A stretch of DNA of 64,000 nt from Lindgomyces ingoldianus (lineage: Eukaryota > Ascomycota > Dothideomycetes > Pleosporales > Lindgomycetaceae): NCBI RefSeq assembly GCF_010093535.1, contig NW_022985206.1, positions 114,809 through 178,808 of the forward strand. The letters are read 5' to 3'. Shown piece by piece: positions 34,064 through 45,679 of the stretch (the stretch's first letter is position 1; the number at the start of each line of letters is the position of its first letter). Under the pieces are notes generated by a model. That model saw nothing but the letters and a program-made list of their open reading frames with translations, had not been told where the DNA came from and did no database searches. The position numbers were made by a program, and so were the translations under genes.

Positions 34064-35715
34064 CTCTAATATGAATATATTTGCTCTAGCACCAACCACC
34101 ATGCTACATGCTGACCCCCGGACTACTACCAAAACTCCCTTAGTCTTTCTATTAGGACACAATTACTCTCGGGCTCCAAAATCAGCATTTGAATGTTAGA
34201 AGCCATAGTAGAGTCCTTAGCATGTCTACTTCTATTGATCTTGCCGAGCAACAAGACGTCACTTCCTTTTCTCGAACTTCGAAAAGCTCAAAACTCCATA
34301 TCATTCGCTGGTACGAACTAACATACACCACGGTCTGCAATGAGACTTAGCGCTGAGTGGTCGAACACGATAGCAGTAGGTACTGGAGCTTCACGACACA
34401 ACCACGAAGTGTATATAACGGGGTGGTGTCCAGCACAGCCCAGCTTCATGGTCCCTCCCTACGGGTAGCTTTGCATTAAATGTACAGTGCAAGTATATCT
34501 ATCATTGGCCGCATCAATTCCGCAAGTTTTACGACAGATTTACCTGGCGATGGTCTAGAAAGGATCACTTAGGCACTAGAATCCCTATGCAAGACAGTGC
34601 ACGAGCTTCCCCCTTCCATCGTGATTGACCCAAATCGCAGCCAGCTAAATTGGTGTCAAGGTCCTTTATTGGCCCGCTACTACGCTTGCTCTGCGGCGCT
34701 GGACAGCCTCCTTCCTGCCTTTTGCCCACATCCTCCACCAAGATGAGCCCATCTCCTTCGCACCCAGTCACAGAACGTTATCGCGATATCGTGACAGCTT
34801 CTCCACTGATATTCTTTTGTGTCTGTAGAGTACAAGTGCAGACGTTTGTTGGGATGTCTGTGTCCTGGACGTCCGCTATTCACGACATCAGCAGCCTTCT
34901 CACGGATATTACCGTAGAAGAGGGCCTTTGCGAAACTCCCTTCGTCTCTACTACTCCCCAGTGTCCTGACTCTGGCCCATGCCCAACGCATATTGACCAC
35001 AACGACATGAATACAGCTCTAGCGGCGATATTCTTCTCCTGGGAGATTTTACACTAGCATAGCTGAGAGTATATTCCAGGGGGATTACGCATCGCGAATG
35101 GACTCTGTTTTTGATGTGTGAGATATGTTGGTGCCGGCGACTGTACAGATGATTGTGGAGCTTCCAACGGAGCGGTATTCGGATTTGAACAGCAAGTGGA
35201 CGTTTACGCCTCCGAGTGAGGAACTAGTAGCGAAAACTTTGACAGAGGCATTGCTGACAATAGGGGCGTTTCAGAGGTCGACTGGTGTCAGTAGTAGGCA
35301 GGGTGTAATGTAATATCAACTAGAAGTTGACACAAGTTAGCACTGCGTTTTGATTCCAACTAATTCTGGCAAGGGAATTTACATATTGAGTGGAGTCTAT
35401 TCATGAATCGTGGTAAATATGGATATCCTAATGTTCTGGAATGTAGAATACCATTCTCCTGGCAGAGTTGTGGTGTATGAAAAGGCAGTAGTCAGATGGT
35501 AGTATAAATCCCATGGCTCCGCGCCTCGCTCTATTTGAGCGGCGGGTCACAAACGCCTTTTCTTCTTCTTCTATTCTCGCCACCAAGCCTCTAATGATTC
35601 TAGAATTTCTCGCTAAAATCCTACAATATATCATTGTTGGTTTCTTCGCGCTCTTGAGCTTCATTCCATGCCGCTTAATCGTGCCGAGAAGAAGTATTGA
35701 CCTGGCCTCTTAAAT

Positions 35716-35961
35716 ATGAAGCTTCGGCCTGCCCGTATCGGCTTCCTCCCGCGCGGAAGATATGTCGCGGAAGATGCCTGCCTTGAGGCCTGTATTTCTA
35801 GTTCTTTCCCCCTTCCATGTCCCTTAGGTAAATCTCTACTAACAACAAGCATACCTACTTGAATATACACAGGCATGGTGATCTTCCCCTTCAGTTCATT
35901 TCCGAACTGCGAATGCTTCCGGCTTCAAAGCTCTGTGCAGATCCCGTGCATAGACCAGTGA
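35716..35961 (+). CDS. Candidate small cysteine-containing two-exon gene
   Basis: Exons 35716..35827 and 35873..35961 are joined by a 45-bp phase-1 intron with GTAAAT donor, an internal CTAAC motif and CACAG acceptor; 66 aa. It holds seven cysteines, among them DACLEAC and PNCECFR. No signal peptide, so it is not an obvious secreted effector. The good intron is the main support; the family is unknown. Confidence 0.22.
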
Positions 35962-36476
35962 AACGGCGTCAATATAATATGGGAAGATCGGCTGAGAGAT
36001 CCCTAGGACACAGCCTACCCAAAGTATTCCACAGAACCTTTGCCACCGTGATACAGAAGTGATTTTCTTCCTGACCTGTTTTCTCAAGGACCGCATGATG
36101 CGCGATTGACAAATTCAGTTGGTTTATATGAGCGAGAGTACCCTTTAAGCCGGAACTTATTGCCTTGAACACGAAGATCTGGAATCTGAACATACCGCGT
36201 TCAACACCTTTCTCAAAATCTCGACAGAAATTGGCAAGGACAAGACTGTGCTCCAGTTACTGATATCGTCTGCTGCGACGGCAGGCATAGGAAGACTTTC
36301 GTGATACACGAAGGACTGGCCAAATCAACTAGCTTCACATTAAGACAGACTCGGCGCTCCACATTCTCTACTACTACTACTATGAAAGGCCACACTACGT
36401 CGATATCCCTCAAGATGTAGTGCAAGACCCACTCCCACAAACCAATGGATACTAGAACGTTGGCACAACCTTGCTG

Positions 36477-36925
36477 CTGGAACACATGGACAGCTTCTTC
36501 AAAGAATCCTAGCCTCTTAGCCCTGCCAAACTTTCGTATATCTCCTGTCTCATCTGATTTCTCACCTTCTAATTGAATTGATCCACAGTGGTATCCCATC
36601 GCGCAGTCATGTCTTTGACCACTCTCTCAGAAGGTATGGTCCTCTCAGCTGGTCAATTCATAAACATGCCCGCAGCCGTAATTGCAAAAGATCCCGAGTA
36701 CTTTGAGAACCCAGACTAATTCGACGGCTTCTGATTCTAAAATGTGTACAACACCGGTCTCGAACTACCTGTGAACTTTGTTCGCAGGCGCTAGCCCTTT
36801 ACAAAAATACACTGGGCAGTGGTCGGTTCATGTGCTCAGTCAGATGGTACGCAAGCGTAGCTTTGAAAGTCTTCATAGGTCCCATTCTCTTGAATACGAG
36901 ATCAGGTTCCTAGGTGGCTAGAAGG
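36477..36925 (+). pseudogene. Cytochrome P450 relic (C-terminal part)
   Basis: Three P450 blocks appear in order: LEHMDSFFKES (K-helix region, followed by a stop), LSEGMVLSAGQFINMPAAVI followed by AKDPEYFENPD, then LGSGRFMC and WYASVALKVFIGPIL, with a frameshift before LEYEIRFLGG. The haem loop reads LGSGRFMCSVR, where a functional enzyme would have C-P-G-R after the Cys. Several TAA/TAG/TGA codons interrupt it. It resembles the class of fungal P450s near Ent-kaurene oxidase-type sequences, not the intact P450 at 25733..27539. No N-terminal half was found. Confidence 0.7.
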
Positions 36926-37239
36926 AGAGGCTGACATATTCTTGTTTGGATGACCATATCGTGTCAGACTGAAAGAAGTAACCATGGTTAGACAGAGGAA
37001 TTAAGTTGGTCTGGGGGAACCGGGCAAAGATATGCTGGTTGTTTGAGGTGGCTAATATCTCGGGAGGGTCATGCAACAAATCTGTAACATTATACAGGGC
37101 ATCTGTGGAGCAAGCCATGTATCTAGCAATGGTCATTTATGACATTGGCTTAAGGAAAATATCGCTAGAATTCCCTTGAATGGATGAAGGTATTTAGGGG
37201 AGAATCTCTCTAGAAGCTAACTGTAAGCCCAAGTTACAC
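36926..37239. other. Short intergenic region, nothing seen
   Basis: 3' flank of the CCCH zinc-finger gene and tail of the P450 relic. No motif noted. Confidence 0.4.
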
Positions 37240-38755
37240 CTACGCTTCCCAGGTCATGATCTTCGTATCAACAAAATGCATAGTAGGAGGAAAGAAGCAG
37301 AATCTGTCCTGCTTACATTGACTCTTGAGACAACGATGTCCTAAGATACACTCCGTATCCTTGCAAACAACCCCATTGGGACAAGCGGAGAGTCTTGCTG
37401 CTGCCCGCAAGGCCTCCAGCTCCTTCCCCTTAACCCTTATACCGTGCCCGAACAAACAACCTTTGCGGAGATTATTATACTTGCACCGGCCAAGAATGTG
37501 GTACTCGTTGCAATACTTCTTAGCTTTCATAGCCTTCATGTCGGCACTCGAGCAATTGAGATCCACGTCGATCCTCTGCCCGGCGGCGTTACGGGCAATT
37601 TTCCCAGTAATTGACGCAACCCCCTTTCCTACTGTGAGAGGCTGCTCTGGGACCATGGTCTGACCTTTTCTTGAAGCTACTGTGGCGTAGTTCGTAATGT
37701 CTGACTTCTCTGATGCTGGAGTCCTTGGAGGAGTAAGATCAAACGAAGGCTTCAGAGTATCAAGTTTCGTTGTTCGGAACACTTTCGGGCAATAAATTGT
37801 CGGGAGGTGGATCGCTAGTTCTCTGAGTTCGTTTGCGAAAGGCGGGCCTTCCAGAAGCGTGACGTTTGTCGAGTCACTGTATGGACCAAGGAGACGCGCG
37901 TACCCGTTGTCAGCAGATCCACCAAAGACTACGTGACAACACTGAATGTTTTCAATGCTCATTTTAAAGGTAACTAGGATTTAATGTTAATATATGGGGT
38001 CATCCAACAGAGATGTGGCACATACCTTTGATTTTCTCATCGGCGCATTCCTTTCCATCGCCAGCGTTCACAAAATCACAGAGCGCGTCTTCTTTATTGA
38101 AACCGTTCACGAACGAGTCGAACTCGGCGGGATTGGATATAACCTTGGCCTCGGAATAACTCTTGGCAAGACCTTTCACGTTCGCGTAGACCCTGATTAG
38201 GATCTTCACACTAGCTGGCACCTTGGGAAACTTCTCACGAAGGTGCTCAATTATGCTGGCCTTGAGCAAGCGAGCAGCCTGGCGACCACCAGTCTCACCT
38301 GCTCTAAGGAGCTCGTCGATGAACTAGACTTCATCAGCATGTTCTGTTGTCCTAGGATAGATCACTGACAGTCATGCAATCACCGTCGATCAACACGGAT
38401 ACGTAATTCATTTGCGACTAGTACGTCCTAGTTAGCTTTGCGGGAACTATCTCTAATACCTCTCATAGTGCCTACTAGCCGTTGGTGGATCCGGCGAAGT
38501 TCAGCTTCTTTTTCCTTATCGGATCGCTGGAACATATCCGATACGCGGCGCTCACGATCTAGCTGCTGCTGGGCATCAGATAATCCATCCTCCAGCGACT
38601 GTACCTGGTTGATGAGATCCTGCACAAGTCAGTAGAACCTTCGAGAATCCAGCCGGTCAAAGGGTTGTTTAACTTACCTGGATTAGGGCGGTCTTGTTGT
38701 CCTCAATGGCCGTTAATTTAGCTAAACGGGCGCGGAAACCCCTAAGACGAGACAT
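37240..38755 (-). CDS. CCCH zinc-finger protein with DUF7923-like N-terminal domain
   Basis: Exons 38755..38678, 38619..38476, 38417..38370, 38323..38026 and 37973..37240 (introns 46-58 bp); phases agree; 433 aa. N-terminal coiled coil (QVQSLEDGLSDAQQQLDRER), then VSVLIDGDCMT joined to FIDELLRAGETGGRQAARLL, then PASVKILIRVYANVKGLA and, after intron 4, CHVVFGGSADNGYARLL. This resembles the NYN-like/DUF7923 domain described in fungal CCCH proteins. The C-terminus holds CNEYHILGRCKYNNLRKGCLFGH, a zinc-finger-like segment, and a later cluster CPNGVVCKDTECILGH. A role in RNA binding is inferred from the fingers. The exon 2 end is a choice between GTAGGC (phase 0, used here) and GTATTA (wrong phase). 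Confidence 0.8.
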
Positions 38756-39076
38756 AGCTGTCAAGGGACATAACATGCACTTGCTGGGGTTGTGGAAATA
38801 GTTTGCAAAAAGAGCGAGGAAACACGTTCTTCAGCTGAGTCTTTATGCATTCGCAGCGACAGCAGTGCCGCTTCAGAGAGGCCGGATTTGGACAGGTCGC
38901 TTGCGGATCCACTCATTCAGTTTGATTTGATCAATCGATTGGAAGAGGACTGGCGGATAAAATGAGCCTTCGGACTGTGCCGCATGCTCAGCAGTTCTCC
39001 TGGTTTCGCAGCTTTGCACGTGACAGTTACTCAGGATCGTCAGATTATTCAAATAACTTGTGAATTTCGATATAGT
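38756..39076. other. Short intergenic region, nothing seen
   Basis: Presumed promoter of the CCCH gene on the minus strand. No other signal noted. Confidence 0.4.
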
Positions 39077-39703
39077 TTAGATCTTCGCTAGCTCCTTGAC
39101 CGTTGTTCTTTGAAGTGCGCGGTCTTCTCTAACGGCTTTCAACCATTCATCGGACAAGGCCTTCCTTTCGTCTTTGCTCTGTACTCTTTTTCGTGTCAAC
39201 CTTTGCCATGAGCTCCTCTGTTCTCCATGTTTCCATTTCCTTACGTAGCCACTGTGCCGCTCCCGCCGCAGCAATTTCTGGCTTGCGAAACATGCTAAAT
39301 GGCCCCCATTCTCAATAATCATGTCTTCAATGCACCCGTCCGCTGCAACACCACTCCCACCCCTTCTAGTACCAGTTATGCTCAAGCGTTGCTGGCGTAG
39401 TTTGTAAAATTGATATGGGAGTATTCCCCATACATCTGAAGAGTGCGTGGGCGAAGACGAGGAAGCCATTTCTAGACAATCATAGCTTCTGGCCGTACAA
39501 ACACCGTCGGAAGTCCTAGAAAATGGTACCAAATTGGGGCACAGTAGGCGCTCTCGATTCCTCGCGTGTGCCGTTATCTTGCCTTCGAGGAGAGAATAAA
39601 AATTTGGCTCCGAATATGGCCATGCCCATTGAGCTTTCGGAGTTACTAATGCGTCGCCGCCGTCATGGGTATCTCGTAATGCGCTGCTGAGGAGGGATTG
39701 CAA
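39077..39703 (-). CDS. Hypothetical protein or terminal exon, unknown
   Basis: An open frame of 208 codons, extending upstream without a stop to about 39745 (APNRKTSFSADTRVLQSLL) but without an ATG, so an upstream exon is likely. Composition is plausible: VTPKAQWAWPYSEPNFYSLL, a Ser-rich patch, and a basic C-terminus (KWKHGEQRSSWQRLTRKRV, LSDEWLKAVREDRALQ). In an alternative frame a short start MDFKGIAKLRTERRVFRLI precedes it, so a frameshift is possible. No family recognised. Confidence 0.35.
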   Translation of the reverse strand: MQSLLSSALRDTHDGGDALVTPKAQWAWPYSEPNFYSLLEGKITAHARNRERLLCPNLVPFSRTSDGVCTARSYDCLEMASSSSPTHSSDVWGILPYQFYKLRQQRLSITGTRRGGSGVAADGCIEDMIIENGGHLACFASQKLLRRERHSGYVRKWKHGEQRSSWQRLTRKRVQSKDERKALSDEWLKAVREDRALQRTTVKELAKI

Positions 39704-42610
39704 TACTCGAGTATCAGCCGAAAAACTCGTCTTTCTGTTCGGAGCTTAGCGATGCCTTTGAAATCCATTAGAATCCGATGCAATGAAAGTCACGGAGCCT
39801 CTTTCAGGCTCTAGATTATTCCACGGAAGATACTCCTTCACAGCGAGCTGCAGCACAGCGTTCACGCCGTGTAGGAACTCCCGGATGTGTTAGCAGGGCG
39901 AGGTGTATTCTGTGAAGACGAAATTTGCGGAAGACATGATGGTGAGTATCCATGCTTTGCAGGAGCCGGAGGTGGTGTTAGTGAGAATTGAACGATGTTC
40001 AGATGATGGTGCGAAGTGTTGGCGCCGAGGGACATAGCATGCCAAGACTCGGATTTTAGGGATTTGTGGCATTTATGACTGACGTTCTTCAAGCACGACA
40101 CTTGCGACCTTGCAGCCCTAACTTCCATCGGTTTCCACCATGTCAACACCACTTACTGCAAACCCACTCTAGGGTAGGCATACGACAACTCCCTACACTC
40201 ACTCCACATTCCTACCCTACAACCCTAGGCGACAAACTATCCTCACCATGACTCCTAGGACCTTATGCCTTACTGCCGGCTACATATTAACGAATTTTCA
40301 AAGGTCGGCCCCCAAGAGATATGCTTTTACATCCCCAAGGATCGGAGCAGTATATGCCAAGGGTTTTTCAGCAGTCACATGGCTTGAATACAGTAGTGAT
40401 GCCGCGCTACGAATGTCCCTGTAACGTACAGAGCCTGAAGTCATTTAAAACTAAGGATTGAAGGTCTCAGATATATAGTATTAGTTGTTGCCGTAACAAC
40501 AAATAAACAAAATGTTGACCTCCTATCAGCCGCACTTCCTTCTAATCTTTCGGAGTGTCGTAAAAATTAAATGATGGTTGACAGGAATTGAAAATATCTT
40601 CTGCATACAGCGGAATCCAAAGGCTAGGTGAATGACTGCTTTTACAGACCTCACACACTAGGGCACCTCAGTATTCTGTCGCACGTGACATTCGTTCACG
40701 TGATACTGCGTTAGGGTGAATGTGGGTCCTTCACCTCTCACCCTTTTCCTGTTTAGGACTAGCGCTCTTTTATCTACTATATATTTACATCTGAGCTCTC
40801 TCGAGCTCCAGAGACTTTACACCTCGCCTCTCTATATATCCCCTCCATCTAGGCTCCCTGCGATATATGCCTCCCTTAGCGTCCTTGGTGTCTTTTATCG
40901 ATGTATCATATTTCCATACGAAGACATCGAGACGAACCTAAGATGAAAATTAGCCAATATTTCATTCATATTACATGCTGATTTCATAGGTTGCCCTGAT
41001 TCCATCGTTTATATCCACCGCATGATGTTATCGCTCTGTACCGCCAGCAACGCGTAAAATTATTCTAGAACTCATATAGCTCCGTGGTAATCAGTAGATC
41101 TATACTATAGTCCCTCTGAGTCACTAGTATTCTATGACGGCTATTCTGCAGGAGCCTGTTTTAACGCCTCAAGAGATTGTTCTCGCTCCATCGGCGTATG
41201 TCTTTCACCATCTTCTGAGGCACATATTCTGCGCCATAGTCATACCATATTATTACGGCCAACTGCGCTCATCCCATCACACTTTTGTCGAACTGTCGCG
41301 TTCCTGGTACAGAAACCTTCCTTCCCTGTGCCTCAACAGCCCCTACTGCTATTACTATAGCTCCTTAGCCATTGCCATGGCCCTTACTGCCCCTGCCATC
41401 ATAGATGTAAATAAATACTCTGCAACAGAACACTTAGACTTAACACAATACACTTCACTTCATCAGCTTCTTACATAGCTGCGTGCTTACACCGCCTCTC
41501 CGTTCGCGACACGAACCCCAAGAGGGTTTCGTACTCCGAAGGTGTTACAGCGTATCTAATAGATTAAGGGCGTCTAGATTTCAAAACAGATTCAAACTAT
41601 CCACTCAATACCAGATATGCCCAGCATAAGCAGTATGGAATGCGGTGCATAATAATGGCCACAGAAAACACCCGGAGAACTATGACTACTAAATATTCCA
41701 CCCAGAGCAAGGATCACATTTGGAAGACGGGTGAAGTGGCTACTATGAGCTTCCTTTCCGCAATATCCCGATGTGGTGTGGTGGCAACAGGCCTTTCTAG
41801 TCTACCTTGAGTGGACCACCGACGGAACCTGGAACCTATTCTACCTGCACTCTGCAAAACAATACCATTACCCAGATGCGTGTTTCCTCAGTTCGATGAT
41901 CGTAATCTCTACAGGTACAATGATTTCAGTCCAATCCCTGGAAGCTATCATTAAACAACGTCCGGAAATGAATGGCGTGCTTGTTGAAAGCCTTAGGGGG
42001 TGTCAACGTTTGATCTCATTAAATTACGGAAGCTGCAGTAAGAGAGACAAAGTAAGGCCTCATTACAGTGGGCTGCATACCACTTTGACCCTTCATCATA
42101 AGATAACTATAACTCTACCTGTGCATATGGCCATACCTTGTCAGATAGCCAGCGCTTGGTCTTACCTCTCAAGTGATACAGCTAGGGAGATAGCAAGGTG
42201 ACAGAGTTTGATCGGTTTGTTGAAGAGATCAATGGCCTGTATGAACCTAAACCGCCTACCGTTGGCGAAGTGATGGAGTGGAAGTACGTACTAGGGTTCG
42301 ACATCTAGGATAGTGTTAAGGCGGGATAGGTTGATTCTCATCCTACGAGGATTTCTAAAGTTGTTTCCATCGCTTGCTTTGGGGATTGAGATCTGGTCTA
42401 CAACCTCACGAGAGATATACATCTAATGCTGACTCAATGTAGTCATTAAGCTGCTACATGGATACTCTACACCGCTGCGCATATGTCCAATTAAACTTTA
42501 TGAGTCCAAACAAAATTCATAAGGCGAGGGTCGTAAAAGAAATACACCGATACTACACCGCCAACAGCCCTTCAAAACTACAAGGCTCAACTTTCACACT
42601 ACCATGATAG
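39704..42610. other. 2.9-kb gene-poor region
   Basis: No recognisable gene. Plus ORFs at 40716..40946, 41134..41478 and 41773..42201 are compositionally odd (Ser/Leu/Tyr-rich) or short. A short frame near 42196-42310 (EFDRFVEEINGLYEPKPPT, EVMEWKYVLGFD) looks like a fragment of coding sequence of unknown origin. Confidence 0.35.
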
Positions 42611-43903
42611 CTATCGCCTCCCCTCTACTTTCTCACTCGACTTCCTTCCCATCTCTTCATCCACCACCGAACTACACGTGAAATCCTTAACTGACTCCGT
42701 TTCCAAATCACCAATCGTTATTGTTTGATCTAAGGGATGCTTCGGTTTCTTCCGGGTAGAGACGCCCGAAGCTTCTTTTACATAGTTGTAGGATTTTCGT
42801 TTCTGAGGTTGTTCTTGGGTGAAAAGAGTGCGGAATGAACCAAGGCATACGATAATGATGGCTGTGAAAAGTCAATGGCGATCATTGTGAAGGAATGGAG
42901 AGATAGAAACTTACCAATGCTCTGCTCGACGAAAGACCAGAGTGTCGTTCGCGAGTTGTCTGGCTGCCCTCTGTACGCAGTGATGAAGGATGCCCTTAAG
43001 AGTGCGACAGCCATGGTGACGACCACTAGGGAGAAAATACCTCCGAGCGCGAGTCGTTTGCGTGCTGGGAGACTGACTTGCCAGAGCAGGACGAAGGGAA
43101 TTGTCAAGACTAGGGATTTATCAGTAAGCAAAGACCTCCTCGAGAATGTGGGATAAACTTACTTGAAACATCGCTAGCAACATCTACCGCCGCAGTAAAC
43201 CACATCTGAAATTTCATCCTCCTCCCCGCACTCGATGTCCCGCACCTCTCGAAGATTACGTGTACTGGGCTAGCGATACATCTCCAATCTGTCGCCGCAA
43301 AAACTGCAGCATAACTCAATACGGTGAAAGCAAGCACGGCATACCAGTACACCCTCAGACTCTGGACTTTATTTACGAGCCTCCAGAAGAAGATGAGAAA
43401 CGCGAACTTCACCGCCCAAAGCCCCGTGTAAAACAGCACACCTTGGGCAATAGTGCCCTTGAAGTATTTCTCGGTATCGCTCATGAACGATGTTGGTGGC
43501 GGCCAGAGAATCCCGACTCGCACGTATTCTAGTTGATACATGAACTTCGACGTCAATTTCATGGTGATGGCAGTGCCGAGGGACATGAACCACGCGAAAA
43601 CGACTAATGCATCATCCCAGGAGAGTTTGGAGAATGTTTTCGACCGGATGATCAGGCGAGCGATAAGGCAGACGAAAGAGATGGCGAGCAGCATCCACGT
43701 TATGCCCTGACACCTCGTCAGTCGAGCCCCAGTGCTCCCACCACCACCCGCAACAACACGACCCAACCCGATCTAACCACACCACACAGAAGATTATCTA
43801 GGAGGTAAAGGAAGTGGAAACCCACGAGAAACATTCTCTCCGGTAGACTATGACTCTCGGGCATCTGCCCAGGCGTCACTCCATTCGCACCATTATCGGC
43901 CAT
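42611..43903 (-). CDS. Fungal rhodopsin-like integral membrane protein (paralogue 2)
   Basis: Exons 43903..43826, 43706..43163, 43109..42915 and 42861..42611 (introns 119, 53, 53 bp; phases 0, 1, 1); 355 aa. Hydrophobic segments: ITWMLLAISFVCLIARLII, DDALVVFAWFMSLGTA, QGVLFYTGLWAVKFAFLIFF, AVLAFTVLSYAAVFAATDW, LTIPFVLLWQV, GGIFSLVVVTMAVALLRA, EQSIAIIIVCLGSF; then a charged tail (YNYVKEASGVSTRKKPKHP). Aligns throughout with paralogue 1 (WDDALVVFAW against GDDYLVIFAW; RKRLALGGIFSLV against KRRLALFGIFSLV), and its exon 2 is the same length, 544 nt. It has an extra intron inside EQSI/AIII. The function of the family is unknown; perhaps membrane sensing. Confidence 0.87.
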
Positions 43904-45072
43904 CGTGACTCTTGGGTGGGTCTTCAAGCAAAATATCTCTCTTCCAAGTTATCTGCACGGTCTGTCTGTCTTCAGACAACTTGGGGTCCCTGCGAAGCTT
44001 TTGTGCAAGATGAGCGTGGCGCTAAGGGCGTGGACGTCTTGAAGTCTGTTTATGTACATCCATTACCATCCATAGCTTCGGGGATCAAAATTTTGGTGTG
44101 GTTCGTATGCCGGGACGAGCTTTAGACTAGGAATCCAATAGATTAGATGCATACTGGAGCATGCTGGGGGGGAGACACGTGGTGGAACTGGGATCTTCAG
44201 CTTTGTCACGAGATGCAATGGTACATATATAATTTCTAGCACATGGCGACGTGGTTGGGAAACTGGGGATTTGGCTGTGCGACTTCCAAGCAGCTTCGCA
44301 CTCATTTTTGCTTTTGTGGGGTAGTGGTGTGGGGGTGCCAAAATGTCTTTGGGAGTAGAAAAGTTGACAGTCATCAAGATGAAGTATTGAGCTGCCTATT
44401 CTTCGTCAGAATAATGGCACTATTTCAAGTTGAAATCAAATCTTCTGAAGCCTCGGAATCCCTATATCTTTCAAGTGTATTCTGCACCTCGATTTCCTGC
44501 CTAATAGGCCAGAGCTTGGTCTTTATCCAGGGCCCATTTATCAATAGTTCTTCAATATCTAACCCCTGCACTAGATTCTAGTAGCAAAATCATGTCCAAG
44601 TTCAAAGTTAGAGCTGTCAAGCGCAATATCACGTGACCTGCGGCTCTTGGGGGCCCTCCAACACTCGAATAAAATCTTAAATATAACCGCAACCACAACC
44701 GAGACAACAATGATGGAATGCCCCTCCGTTGGCGTACGTATACACTACAATGGGATTCTTCATTTAATCTACTTTCAGCTTTCTACGATACGACTATACG
44801 AGACCAAAGTCCCCGAGTAGCCTATCGCGACCATTCGGCTCTCATTTCACGAATACGAGAGATTTTGATCCGCGATGGTGGGACTTTTTTCGCAGTGGAT
44901 GGATCACAAGATACTGCATATCTAGCTTGTAGCGATGTTCGGCGCTGGATTACGGAGAAATGCTCCTGAGTACTCGCTTGAGAGGCCGCCTGAACGATCT
45001 TCTGAGAAACTGGGCAGACTCTTGGCCAGGGGCGATGAAGACGTATATACCGGAAAAAGGTGAGCCCATCGC
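43904..45072. other. 1.2-kb intergenic region with uncertain ORFs
   Basis: Promoter of the rhodopsin-like gene at the left. A plus ORF at 44718..44969 (DHSALISRIREILIRDGGTF) and a short ATG frame at 44710 with a GTACGT donor (MMECPSVG, then LSTIRLYETKVPE) faintly suggest a degenerate start of a HET-like or other gene, but no assignment is possible. Confidence 0.3.
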
Positions 45073-45679
45073 TCAACGACTCGTAGGACGACTTGCGTTA
45101 TCAAGAGTCAAGAGCTCACTCCAGCATCCGCACCACCACGTGCCCCTACAAAGACGCGAAATGCAGTGCCGACTGTACACTGTAGTCCTTCGCCCCAACA
45201 TCCGTACCACAGCTTTGTGCCTCCGCAAAACTGCCAAATGCAGCGCTATCAGCGCCGTATTATCCTTTGCCTCGAGGTCTACTCCATTGCCAACTAGCAC
45301 CTGGACCACCACCACGTGCCCATATGACGCTACCATCGGGCAATTATTTTCCTTCGCCTTAACGCCGGCGCTGCCATCGACCAACTCCGGCACTACTACC
45401 TGGTGGCCTCTCCAAACTGTCAACTAACATCCGCACTGGCCTAGCACCCTTCTGAAGCCACTAGGTACATCCCTGTGCACCCAATATTGTCTTCGACTTA
45501 GCGCCCGTTTTGCCGCCAAGTAGCATCTGTACTAATGCTTCATTCCCTCCGAAACATGTACCATACAGGGCCGTTAGCCCATTAATATTCTTCCACTTGG
45601 AGACCGCTCCGTGGTCAACTAGCACTTGCACTACCGCCTCTCGTGCTTTTCCAAGGCTGGTACAGGCAGCGCTGTCCAC
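45073..45679 (-). pseudogene. Ankyrin-repeat gene relic
   Basis: Minus-strand frames show several eroded ankyrin units: EAVVQVLVDHGAVSKWKNIN with GLTALYGTCFGGNEALVQML, then GHVVVVQVLVGNGVDLEAKD followed by ALHLAVLRRHKAVVRML. Frames change and stops intervene (for example at 45461 and 45427), so no intact protein is possible. Ankyrin arrays of this type are common as the C-terminal part of fungal NLR-like proteins or stand-alone; no NB-ARC or HET part was found next to it. Confidence 0.7.

Larger units (their letters stand above)
33292..36476. other. 3.2-kb gene-poor region with two tiny candidate genes
   Basis: Apart from the two low-confidence small ORFs listed separately (33854..34063 and 35716..35961), no gene is seen. 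A 214-codon minus ORF at 33126..33770 overlaps the F-box gene in another frame and shows no motif. A plus ORF at 35513..35713 has a hydrophobic stretch preceded by a TATA-like motif but no family match. Segments near 34700-35320 look like decayed coding sequence I cannot assign. Confidence 0.35.
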
